DNA of 5,690 nucleotides, taken from Nitrospira sp. (GTDB taxonomy: Bacteria > Nitrospirota > Nitrospiria > Nitrospirales > Nitrospiraceae). The stretch covers positions 1-5,690 of the forward strand of contig JACOEF010000334.1 of assembly GCA_024998705.1 (NCBI GenBank), in the 5' to 3' direction. Position numbers and translations under genes: made by a program. The notes under the pieces are model-generated. The model did not search any database, was not told where the DNA came from, and saw only the letters and a program-made list of their open reading frames with translations. The stretch's first letter is position 1. The number at the start of each line of letters is the position of its first letter. Of the stretch, positions 1 to 5,690 are shown piece after piece.

Positions 1-352
1 GATTCGACAGCGTGGCGATAAATCCCAAGAGACATTCCCGCACCACTTCAGGCGGGAGGCCATGCGTATTCACTTGAAACGGATACTCGGTGTAGGTGTC
101 ATGGGAATAGATGTAGGATTTACGGGCATGCCGCTGAAGTTGGTCCGGGAGCAGGCTCTCGACCAGCGCTTTGATTGCCGTCTGCCGGAAGTGAAGCAAG
201 TGCCCCGTATAGTCGAAGGTGAACCCGTCTTTCACGTACGAACGGCACAGCCCTCCGACCTCGCGTTCCCGCTCCAGAATCTTGTAGGGCAACCCGCGCA
301 AGTGATAGGCCGCGCTGAGCCCCGCCAATCCAGCCCCGACGATCACAATCAT
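1..352 (-). CDS. FAD/NAD(P)-binding oxidoreductase, amine oxidase / UDP-galactopyranose mutase-like (N-terminal part, cut by window edge)
   Basis: About 117 codons are visible; the C-terminus lies beyond position 1. The protein starts MIVIVGAGLAGLSAAYHL, a textbook Rossmann dinucleotide-binding fold with GxGxxG at residues 6-11. An acidic residue (Glu27) sits at the end of the second beta strand, where it would bind the FAD ribose. A GGLCRS segment at residues 33-38 matches the second flavin-contact motif of the protoporphyrinogen oxidase / amine oxidase / UDP-galactopyranose mutase superfamily. The start ATG overlaps the stop of the upstream transferase gene (ATGA, 4 bp). It is preceded by AAAGGA with a 10-nt spacer, so translational coupling is likely. 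In glycan clusters such flavoproteins are often annotated as sugar or lipid-carrier modifying enzymes, but substrates are mostly unproven. The missing C-terminal part holds the substrate-specific region, so I cannot separate a mutase from an oxidase or desaturase. The fold is confident, the reaction is not. Confidence 0.85.
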   Translation of the reverse strand, partial: MIVIVGAGLAGLSAAYHLRGLPYKILEREREVGGLCRSYVKDGFTFDYTGHLLHFRQTAIKALVESLLPDQLQRHARKSYIYSHDTYTEYPFQVNTHGLPPEVVRECLLGFIATLSN

Positions 353-1407
353 ACTGCGCCGGTCCTTTCTGTCGAACGTGCCGTGACCGACTCGGGACGT
401 ATGGCTGCGACTCCACCCGAGACGTTCACACGCGTGAGTGCCACGGCAGCCACTCCCAGGCACAACAGCGTGACACCGCTGAACACCACTGCAAGGTCCT
501 GAGGCACCGCCATAACCAGCAGACCGATCCCCCCTAATAATGCCGCGCCGAAATAACTGATCAGGACGACTTGAGTCACCGAGAGCCCCCAATGCCGCAA
601 GCGAATCGCCACGTGATCGGGACTTCCCAGAAAACCCGGGAGTCCACGCAAGAACCGGATATACATGACGAAGAGGGTATCGAAAATGGGCATGCCCAGG
701 ATTAACACCGGAGTCAGCAGCGAGACAGAATGGCCTGCCGTGTATTTGCCGATCATCGAGAGGGCGCCAAGCATCAGACCGATGAACATGGCCCCTGCAT
801 CACCCATGTAAATCGAAGCCGGCCGCCAATTGTATCGCAGAAATCCGAGCAGACTTCCTATGAGCGCCGCCAGCATAAAGGCAATCGCCTGATCACCGTT
901 CAGGATGGCGACCACACAGAGAAATGCGGCGCTGATCACCCCAACCCCTGCTGATAACCCATCCATGATGTCCAGTAGATTGAAGGCATTAATGATGCCG
1001 ACCATCCAGAACACCGTCAGCACGATGTCGACCCAATCAGGCAGTGACGCAATTTCAATCCGGATGCCGCTCTTGATCAAGCCGAACACGGCCAGGAATT
1101 GGCCTGCCAGCTTGGTGCCCGGGGTCAGGACGCCAAAGTCATCGATCAACCCCAACATGACGATGAGTGTGCCGGAGAGCACAATCCCGAGCACGTCTTG
1201 CCGAAACTCGAAGGTAAAGGCCAGACTGACCAGAAAGGCCAGATAGATCGCGAGTCCGCCTAAATACGGGACGGGCTCACGCTGATGCTTCAGACGACCG
1301 TCCGCGCAGTCGACGATCCCGAATTTCAAGGCCGCTCGACGAGCGATCGGCACGCCATAGAGCGAGAGGAGCACTGCGACCAGAAATGTCAGCGTGAGTA
1401 GAATCAT
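349..1407 (-). CDS. Polyprenyl-phosphate sugar-1-phosphate transferase, WecA/MraY superfamily
   Basis: A 352-residue, very hydrophobic protein with roughly ten membrane segments, the usual size and build of the family. These inner-membrane enzymes move a sugar-1-phosphate from a UDP-sugar to undecaprenyl phosphate, the first lipid-linked step of a glycan. Motifs appear in family order: PYLGG at 47-51; the Mg-binding Asp pair LIDDFG at 87-92 (D89, D90); NAFNLLDIMDGL at 140-151 with N140, N143, D146 and D149; YMGDAG at 200-205; and PIFD with D243. The segment SPDHVAIRLRHWG at 262-274 occupies the place of the cytoplasmic His-rich loop of WecA, but without a canonical HxHH cluster, so the sugar is uncertain. 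The start ATG at 1407 is chosen because the protein begins directly with a membrane helix, AGGA lies 5 nt upstream, and it overlaps the preceding glycosyltransferase stop as ATGA. A longer reading to 1524 only adds shadow sequence. The C-terminal ~25 residues are polar and probably cytoplasmic. Confidence 0.93.
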   Translation of the reverse strand: MILLTLTFLVAVLLSLYGVPIARRAALKFGIVDCADGRLKHQREPVPYLGGLAIYLAFLVSLAFTFEFRQDVLGIVLSGTLIVMLGLIDDFGVLTPGTKLAGQFLAVFGLIKSGIRIEIASLPDWVDIVLTVFWMVGIINAFNLLDIMDGLSAGVGVISAAFLCVVAILNGDQAIAFMLAALIGSLLGFLRYNWRPASIYMGDAGAMFIGLMLGALSMIGKYTAGHSVSLLTPVLILGMPIFDTLFVMYIRFLRGLPGFLGSPDHVAIRLRHWGLSVTQVVLISYFGAALLGGIGLLVMAVPQDLAVVFSGVTLLCLGVAAVALTRVNVSGGVAAIRPESVTARSTERTGAV

Positions 1408-2543
1408 CGAGTTCCTGTCGAACGCCGGTGGCCCGACACCGAGCGATGACGCGCGTGCAGCGCCACATCCTGCTGCTCGCGTTGTGCGAGTGTGCGATAC
1501 ACATCGGCAAGCCGAGGTCCCCACACCGCCAAGGAATACTGCTCCGCCACGGTTCGACGACCGGCCTGCCCCATGCGGTTGCGTAACTGCGGGCGCCGGA
1601 AGAGTGCCTCCAGGCGCTCATACCAGTCTTGCTCGGTGGAGGCGAGAAACCCGTTCTCCCCATTCACAATCATGTCGCGATTCACCCCTACCGGAGAGGC
1701 CACCGCCGGCAACCCCACTGCGAGATACTGTAAGAGCTTCAGACCGCACTTGCCCCGGGCCCACTCTGTGTCCTCCAGCGGCATCACGCCGATGGTGGCA
1801 TCCTGCAAATCCGCGACCTCTCGATCAAAATCCCAGGCCCTAAACTCGACATCAACGCCCGGCAGGTGAGGCGGTTGGGAACAGACCACGCGGAGTCTCA
1901 CGTGGAACGTGCGCTGGAGCTCGCGGAGGGCCGGCGCGACCACATTCAAATATGTCAGGTTATAGGCCAAACCGATCCACACGACCGTGATCACGCCAGA
2001 ACACTCTCCAGGCAAGTCGGCAAATCGTGTCGGGTCCGGCTTGAATCGATCGGTGTCAACCACCGTAGGCACGACACAGACGCGGGACGAGAACTGCCTC
2101 GCATAGGCGGCAAGCTGCTCGTTCCCGACAATGGCTCCAGTGGCCATCGAGAGTAACGCCGGCATCTTCTGCTCGTGCATGGGAGTCAGATAGATTGCGT
2201 CATCCATTTCGATCGCCACTCGATAACGACACCAGCGCAGCAGCCGCTCCACCAACGGAGGCGCATAGGGAAAGAGCTGCCCCTCCAGCACGATCAGGTC
2301 CTGCCTGCCCAGAGCCAGCACCGTCCAGAGTCGCTTGAGGAAACAGGCGAGCACATAGGGAATCTTGAGGAGCGTCCGTAGCGCGGCCGGTTGCACCTTC
2401 AGAATGGAGAAGTACGTCTCCCCAAACAGAGGATTCACGTGACAGTCGATCCCCGCCGCTTTGAAATGAGGCAGGAATTGATAGACGCGATAGCGACTGC
2501 TGGGACCGACGATTGAGCTTTTCGAGAAATACGTGACCGTCAT
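1404..2543 (-). CDS. GT4-type (GT-B fold) glycosyltransferase
   Basis: A 379-residue soluble protein, predicted to be a cytoplasmic retaining glycosyltransferase using a nucleotide-sugar donor. The N-terminus MTVTYFSKSSIVGPSSRYRV, followed by a YQFLPHFKAAGI segment, is typical of a GT4 subgroup found in exopolysaccharide clusters. Further signs are EMDDAIYL at 112-119 in the acceptor domain, VVPTVVDTDRF at 157-167 before the linker to the second Rossmann domain, and the donor-binding region GKCGLKLLQYLAVGLP at 264-279 followed by ASPVG and NGENGFL (294-300). The first Glu of the usual E-x7-E donor motif is not present; this region has K269 and Q272 instead, as in related subgroup members. ATG 2543 is chosen because homology begins there. 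The frame stays open upstream to 2693, but that stretch looks non-coding and could start only at TTG. No strong Shine-Dalgarno is seen; an AGGG lies about 14 nt upstream. The stop overlaps the next start by 4 bp. Sugar specificity cannot be read from sequence. Confidence 0.92.
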   Translation of the reverse strand: MTVTYFSKSSIVGPSSRYRVYQFLPHFKAAGIDCHVNPLFGETYFSILKVQPAALRTLLKIPYVLACFLKRLWTVLALGRQDLIVLEGQLFPYAPPLVERLLRWCRYRVAIEMDDAIYLTPMHEQKMPALLSMATGAIVGNEQLAAYARQFSSRVCVVPTVVDTDRFKPDPTRFADLPGECSGVITVVWIGLAYNLTYLNVVAPALRELQRTFHVRLRVVCSQPPHLPGVDVEFRAWDFDREVADLQDATIGVMPLEDTEWARGKCGLKLLQYLAVGLPAVASPVGVNRDMIVNGENGFLASTEQDWYERLEALFRRPQLRNRMGQAGRRTVAEQYSLAVWGPRLADVYRTLAQREQQDVALHARHRSVSGHRRSTGTR

Positions 2544-2657
2544 TGCACGTGTTGCTGCCCTGTTGTGATGAAATATCCGCCGGTTGCGCGCACACGACCG
2601 ACTGCTCAAATAGTACCGGAGTTCTGGGGCAAGGATAGGTTTTTCGATGTTTTTGAC

Positions 2658-2667
2658 GGGGGGGGGG
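2658..2667. repeat. Homopolymer of ten G (C on the coding strand)
   Basis: Ten consecutive G, followed by A and three more G, in the intergenic region about 115 bp upstream of the chosen glycosyltransferase start. No other homopolymer of this length occurs in the window. Such tracts are prone to slippage in replication and to sequencing errors. It is outside the reading frame that I consider coding, so a length change would act on spacing or transcription rather than on the protein. Confidence 0.9.
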
Positions 2668-2681
2668 AGGGATTGCGCCTC

Positions 2682-2705
2682 AAAAAACGGCAAAGGTTTC
2701 AGCCG
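2682..2705 (-). terminator. Possible weak rho-independent terminator after the amidotransferase gene
   Basis: On the minus strand, CGGC TGAAACCTTT GCCG followed directly by TTTTTT begins 19 nt after the amidotransferase stop codon. The stem has only four G/C pairs, perhaps extended by inner A-T pairs after a small bulge, so it would at best be a leaky terminator. It is supported mainly by position and by the T run. Confidence 0.35.
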
Positions 2706-2724
2706 CAGCAGCGACGATTGACGA

Positions 2725-4554
2725 TCACATTCTGAAGTCAGAGGCCATGCGCTTGAAGAATGAGTGGTGCCATTCAGCCAACATCACCAGAGAGAACAGA
2801 AGACGCTCGTTTGGGCAACCCGACACAAGTTCCCGCTCCACCAGGGACACCGCAGCAGCCACGTCGAATTCCTTGATGCGATGCAGATTGAAATAGTCCC
2901 GCAGGTCCCCGACTCGCCCCAACCATTGCTGGAGCCACTTGGCCATGGGAAGGATGAACCCGTGTTTCTTTCGCCGAACGATAGCCTGCGGAAGCAACAG
3001 CGCGGCTACTTCGCGGAGCGCTATCTTGGTCTGTGTCCCAGTCATCCGTTGGGTTTCAGGCAGGCGGAGCGCCACATCGACCAGCGCCGGCGACAGGAAC
3101 GGAGCACGCCCTTCGAGACTGTTTGCCATGGCCATCCGATCGAGCTTTACCAGTAGATCGTCAGGCAACCATGTCAAAACATCGGCAAGAGTTGCGCGCT
3201 GGAGGGGATTCTCTGCGGCGTTGAGAGATGACAGAAGAGATTCCTCCCATGGATCGGGAGCGTGCACAGGTTTCTCAAGGAGCCCTCGGCGCCCAGCTGA
3301 ATCCATGACGAGGGGAAATCCAGATGGCGTCACCGGCCATGAATTGTCGCATAAGGTGTGAGGCGGATCGACCGCCCCGCGACCGGAAACCCACTCCTTG
3401 AGGCCGACACGCCAGGACCGCCGCGACAACATGGTGCCGTAGTAATCATATCCTGCGAATAATTCGTCGGCACCTTCCCCGGACAGCACCACCGTAACAT
3501 GCCGCTTGGCCTCTCGACATAGCCAATAGGTCGGCAGCAACGCCTGGTCGCCAAGCGGCTCATCCAGGCTCTCGACTACCGTCGGCAACAATTCGTGGAA
3601 AGCCGTTTCATCGAACGTGAAATGGTGGTGCGAGGAACCGATTGCGCGAGCCACTACCTCAGCATGAACCGACTCATCGTACCGCACGTCCTTGAAACCC
3701 ATGGAGAAGGTATCGATGGCCGGATGGTGCCGCGCCGCGACGGATGCGACGATTGAGCTATCGATTCCGCCCGAAAGAAACACACCGACGGGAACATCTG
3801 CAACCAATCTGCTGGTGACCGCATGTACAATCCGCTCTAGCAGCGTGCGGGCATCGACGGGTACAATCGGCCGTACCACCGGACTATAGTATCGCTCATG
3901 ATGGAGCGTGAACGATCGCAAGGAGACCGTCAGCCGCTCCCCAGGCAAGACACGCTGAACCCCTTTAAAAATCGTCCGTCGACCGGGCACATAGTGCAGC
4001 GCCAGATACCGATCGACGCTGCCGGCCGCGATGTCGCAATCGACCCACGGCAACAGCGCCAAGGCCTTCGAGTTCGAGCTGTAGGCAAACCTATGGCCCG
4101 TCGCACTATAGTACAACGGCTTCTCGCCGAAACGATCGCGCGCAAGATGTAATTGCTGATTCCGGCGATCGAGTATCGCGAGGGCATACATCCCGTCCAG
4201 CTTCGCCAGCAGCCCGTCGATTCCCCAGCGCTCGTACCCATGCGCTAGGACCTCCGTGTCACTGGCCGTTCGAAACAGCACACCCTGCTGTTCCAATTCA
4301 TGGCGGAGAGCGACGTGGTTATAGATCTCGCCGTTTTGCAAGGCCACAACCTGGCCATTACGACTCAGAAGCGGCTGCCCTCCGCCCTCCACGTCAATCA
4401 CCGCCAGCCGCTTCATCCCCATTACAATAGAGTCGTCGACAAACTCTCCCGAGCCGTCCGGGCCACGCGCCTCCATGGTGGCCAGCAGCCGCCCCAGGAG
4501 ACGACGCGCCTGGTTTGGCGCCATGGGATCACATACGCCGACGATGCCGCACAT
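2725..4554 (-). CDS. asnB: Glutamine-dependent asparagine synthase-type amidotransferase
   Basis: A 609-residue protein of usual AsnB length with both domains intact. The N-terminal class II glutaminase domain (about 1-215) begins MCGIVGV, so after Met removal Cys2 is the nucleophile that frees ammonia from glutamine. Supporting residues are R49 in KRLAVID, NGEIYN at 74-79 and SDTE at 98-101. The C-terminal ATP-pyrophosphatase domain has the loop SGGIDSS at 261-267, SGEGADELFAGY at 358-369, and later LDRMAMANSLEGRAPFLS and RRKKHGF. It should adenylate a carboxylate and transfer ammonia to it, classically aspartate to asparagine. In glycan clusters close relatives such as WbpS are thought to amidate uronic acid sugars, and its place here suggests a similar role (inference). 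An in-frame upstream reading to 4611 exists but would bury the catalytic Cys. ATG 4554 is also served by AGGGGAG at 4571-4565 with a 10-nt spacer. It starts 17 bp after the methyltransferase frame ends. Confidence 0.95.
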   Translation of the reverse strand: MCGIVGVCDPMAPNQARRLLGRLLATMEARGPDGSGEFVDDSIVMGMKRLAVIDVEGGGQPLLSRNGQVVALQNGEIYNHVALRHELEQQGVLFRTASDTEVLAHGYERWGIDGLLAKLDGMYALAILDRRNQQLHLARDRFGEKPLYYSATGHRFAYSSNSKALALLPWVDCDIAAGSVDRYLALHYVPGRRTIFKGVQRVLPGERLTVSLRSFTLHHERYYSPVVRPIVPVDARTLLERIVHAVTSRLVADVPVGVFLSGGIDSSIVASVAARHHPAIDTFSMGFKDVRYDESVHAEVVARAIGSSHHHFTFDETAFHELLPTVVESLDEPLGDQALLPTYWLCREAKRHVTVVLSGEGADELFAGYDYYGTMLSRRSWRVGLKEWVSGRGAVDPPHTLCDNSWPVTPSGFPLVMDSAGRRGLLEKPVHAPDPWEESLLSSLNAAENPLQRATLADVLTWLPDDLLVKLDRMAMANSLEGRAPFLSPALVDVALRLPETQRMTGTQTKIALREVAALLLPQAIVRRKKHGFILPMAKWLQQWLGRVGDLRDYFNLHRIKEFDVAAAVSLVERELVSGCPNERLLFSLVMLAEWHHSFFKRMASDFRM

Positions 4555-4564
4555 GCGCCGAGGT

Positions 4565-4571
4565 CTCCCCT
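4565..4571 (-). promoter_or_regulatory. Ribosome binding site that decides the amidotransferase start
   Basis: AGGGGAG follows immediately after the TAG that ends the methyltransferase frame and lies 10 nt before ATG 4554. It supports the start that exposes Cys2 rather than the longer in-frame reading, which would place this site inside the coding sequence. Confidence 0.7.
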
Positions 4572-4904
4572 CTAGTCTGATCGCCGGGCGCCAGGCATTG
4601 GCTTCTGACAAATCAGAAATACAAAGTCGGACGGCAATACGCCGCCCTTGATCAGAAGGTCTTCCATCAAAAGAATCAATTTGACGATGGAATCGAAGTC
4701 GCGCTGCCCGCGATTGGCAAGCTCAGAGTTCAACAGAGGGTGGAGCTGATGGAGGAGTGTGCCGTTGTAGAATCGCTCGTAGCGCACCTCGAAATGCTTC
4801 TTCACCAACGGATACACCTCGGCGGATCGTACCGCCTCCGATGGATCGCTTGCGAGCATGCTGTCGACCGTAGGCCGCTCGAACCTGGTCTGCCTGCCGT
4901 CGCG
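4572..4904 (-). pseudogene. In-frame C-terminal part of the methyltransferase, cut off by an ochre stop
   Basis: This stretch continues in exactly the same reading frame after the TAA at 4907-4905. It starts RDGRQTRFERPTVDSM and carries 110 more codons before a TAG at 4574-4572. The segments RFERPTVDSM, ASDPSEAVRS, a YNGTLLH motif, a LILLMEDLLIKGGVLPSDF segment and the ending LICQKP are the usual C-terminal part of this methyltransferase group. The region is therefore a remnant or readthrough extension rather than an independent gene. The first internal ATG, at 4859, has no convincing Shine-Dalgarno. With this part the protein would be 339 codons long including the stop position, a normal family length. 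Apart from the single stop, I see no frameshift or other decay, which points to a recent mutation, a sequencing error or readthrough. Confidence 0.7.
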
Positions 4905-5591
4905 TTAATAGTAGGGATCGAGGACGCTGAGTACCTGATTCGCGATCTCAATTTGCCGATCGGTCCATTGGAATCGGTTCGGTCCGATGAACTCCACTAC
5001 GATGAAGTAGCCATTCGGCTCCAACGCACGCTCCACCGTCGCCAGGAGGGCTTCGAGATTGGTCGTGTGGTGCAACGCTCCGGTCGAAAGAATCAAGTCG
5101 AAGGTGCCGTCGATCGTAAGCGCATTCACATCCCGCACCTCGAACCGATACCGGTCCTGAGGCGAGCCGACCGCTTCAAAGCGCCCGATCGCCTGCGTGA
5201 TCGCCCCCTCCGAGAGATCAACCCCGCTAACGAAACGCACCTTGCCAGAGGTGTAGAGCTGAATCTCGTGGGCGCCGTCCCCGCAACAGACGCTCAACGA
5301 GCGGTGGAATGTTCGGTGGGCAAAATAGTCGGTCAGCAGCCAACCCAGCCAATGTTTCGGGGTATCGGTCATCAGGCGATACGTCGACTCCTCGACAAGC
5401 TTGTTGTTGAGCCAGTAGGAGTTGTCCGTACGCATGGCCTCGAACTGCTTGCCCCAGTAGTCGGAAACGCGATGATCATCGGTACTCGTGAATGTCGCTG
5501 TCTGCGTCAGTAAGCGACGGCCTAGTGCTGTATGGACCCGCTCCAAGCCACGGAGCACGCGACTGATTCCAGGAATGAGGATCTCTCGCAC
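4905..5591 (-). CDS. Class I SAM-dependent methyltransferase, ended early by an in-frame TAA
   Basis: The 228 residues before the stop contain the whole Rossmann-like SAM-binding core. Motif I is SLSVCCGDGAHEIQL at 98-112, with CCGDG in place of the common GCGTG. VDLSEGAI at 124-131 supplies the acidic residue (D125) for the SAM ribose, DVNAL at 154-158 lies near the adenine, and FDLILSTGALHHTTNLEALL at 164-183 is the typical motif IV and post-motif helix. The enzyme would methylate a small molecule, here probably a sugar or glycan precursor. The start is GTG 5591: GGAGG lies 6 nt upstream, and an in-frame TGA at 5609-5607 excludes a longer protein. The last residues, ending LSVLDPYY, stop in the middle of what normally continues, so the C-terminal substrate region would be lost. 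If TAA is real, function is doubtful. The substrate is unknown. Confidence 0.88.
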   Translation of the reverse strand: MREILIPGISRVLRGLERVHTALGRRLLTQTATFTSTDDHRVSDYWGKQFEAMRTDNSYWLNNKLVEESTYRLMTDTPKHWLGWLLTDYFAHRTFHRSLSVCCGDGAHEIQLYTSGKVRFVSGVDLSEGAITQAIGRFEAVGSPQDRYRFEVRDVNALTIDGTFDLILSTGALHHTTNLEALLATVERALEPNGYFIVVEFIGPNRFQWTDRQIEIANQVLSVLDPYY

Positions 5592-5597
5592 CTTAGG

Positions 5598-5602
5598 CCT
5601 CC
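5598..5602 (-). promoter_or_regulatory. Ribosome binding site for the GTG start of the methyltransferase
   Basis: GGAGG on the minus strand ends 6 nt before GTG 5591, an ideal spacing. No ATG is available in this frame after the upstream TGA, so this site decides in favour of the GTG start. Confidence 0.75.
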
Positions 5603-5625
5603 ATCTTCAGTACCCTGCGGATATG

Positions 5626-5690
5626 TCATGTGTCCGCACCGGCGATGATCTTGCGGGCAAGAACGAAGCAATCACTGAAGGTATGAATCC
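5626..5690 (-). CDS. C-terminal end of an upstream gene, possibly another methyltransferase (partial)
   Basis: Only the last 20 codons and a TGA at 5628-5626 are inside the window. The tail reads IHTFSDCFVLARKIIAGADT. An ending of the DCFVLARK kind is common in SAM-dependent methyltransferases, where it forms the last beta strand, but the piece is too short to name the family. A second frame is also open and ends at the TGA at 5609-5607 with a less protein-like sequence, so the frame choice is tentative. The gene would end 34 bp before the next start, consistent with one operon. Confidence 0.45.
   Translation of the reverse strand, partial: IHTFSDCFVLARKIIAGADT

Larger units (their letters stand above)
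2544..2724 (-). other. Intergenic region between the amidotransferase and glycosyltransferase genes
   Basis: This 181-bp gap is the only sizeable non-coding space, and it is unlike the 4-bp overlaps and short gaps elsewhere in the locus. Read on the coding (minus) strand it contains a weak hairpin followed by six T near the amidotransferase stop, then a run of ten C. Further on is an AT-rich TACTAT (2615-2610) that resembles a -10 box, but no good -35 hexamer lies at the right distance. A new transcript for the glycosyltransferase and the genes after it could start here, but I cannot identify the promoter with any certainty. Confidence 0.5.

Noticed and set aside
62..502. A + strand open frame of 146 codons at the left edge
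   Set aside because: It is antisense to the flavoprotein N-terminus (GxGxxG) and to the end of the lipid-carrier transferase; its sequence shows no domain.
1394..1869. Overlapping + strand open frames opposite the glycosyltransferase C-terminus
   Set aside because: The translations are rich in Pro, Arg and Ser with no motif, and the opposite strand carries a well-supported glycosyltransferase.
2544..2562. Possible sigma-54 type promoter (GG...GC) just upstream of the glycosyltransferase
   Set aside because: The spacing between the GG and GC elements is 11-12 nt instead of 10, and the site would run into the start codon.
2544..2693. N-terminal extension of the glycosyltransferase by 50 codons, including the poly-C tract
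   Set aside because: The start would be TTG without a Shine-Dalgarno, the translation is low complexity and unlike GT4 proteins, and family similarity begins exactly at ATG 2543.
4572..4859. Independent small gene of 95 codons starting at ATG 4859
   Set aside because: It is in the same frame as the methyltransferase, matches that family's C-terminal part and has no good ribosome binding site, so it is better read as a detached end of that protein.
4740..5513. Long + strand open frame of 257 codons opposite the methyltransferase
   Set aside because: It lies antisense to a gene with clear SAM-binding motifs, has no recognisable domain, and is an expected shadow in GC-rich coding DNA.
5627..5629. 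ATG overlapping the TGA of the upstream partial gene as a start for the methyltransferase
   Set aside because: It is in a different frame from the methyltransferase and leads to a short meaningless peptide; GTG 5591 with GGAGG is in the right frame.

Overview
The window is one stretch of a minus-strand glycan-biosynthesis locus, apparently bacterial. Every gene I can support reads right to left, and the + strand holds nothing convincing. Base composition looks moderately GC-rich (estimated by eye). Genes follow each other with 4-bp ATGA overlaps or short gaps and Shine-Dalgarno sequences. The gene set resembles exopolysaccharide or O-antigen type islands of Gram-negative bacteria. Nitrospirota or a similar lineage is a guess from gene style only; the sequence does not prove a taxon.

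In transcription order: (1) positions 5690-5626 hold the last 20 codons of an upstream gene, possibly another methyltransferase. (2) 5591-4572 is a class I SAM-dependent methyltransferase whose frame is interrupted by one in-frame TAA at 4907-4905. The frame then continues with recognisable C-terminal methyltransferase sequence up to a TAG. (3) 4554-2725 is an AsnB-type glutamine-dependent amidotransferase with an intact Cys2 nucleophile. (4) 2724-2544 is the only real intergenic space, with a weak terminator-like hairpin and a run of ten G (C on the coding strand). (5) 2543-1404 is a GT4-type glycosyltransferase. (6) 1407-349 is a polytopic polyprenyl-phosphate sugar-1-phosphate transferase of the WecA/MraY superfamily. 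(7) 352 to the left edge is the N-terminus of an FAD/NAD(P)-binding oxidoreductase of the amine oxidase / UDP-galactopyranose mutase-like type.

A reasonable joint model is as follows. The WecA/MraY-like enzyme starts a glycan on an undecaprenyl-phosphate carrier, and the cytoplasmic GT4 enzyme extends it. The amidotransferase, methyltransferase and flavoprotein modify sugars or acyl substituents. The product cannot be named from this sequence. I see no mobile element, CRISPR array, tRNA or rRNA, and no clear sign of an entirely new system. The points most worth a second look are the in-frame stop in an otherwise well-preserved methyltransferase and the homopolymer upstream of the glycosyltransferase.
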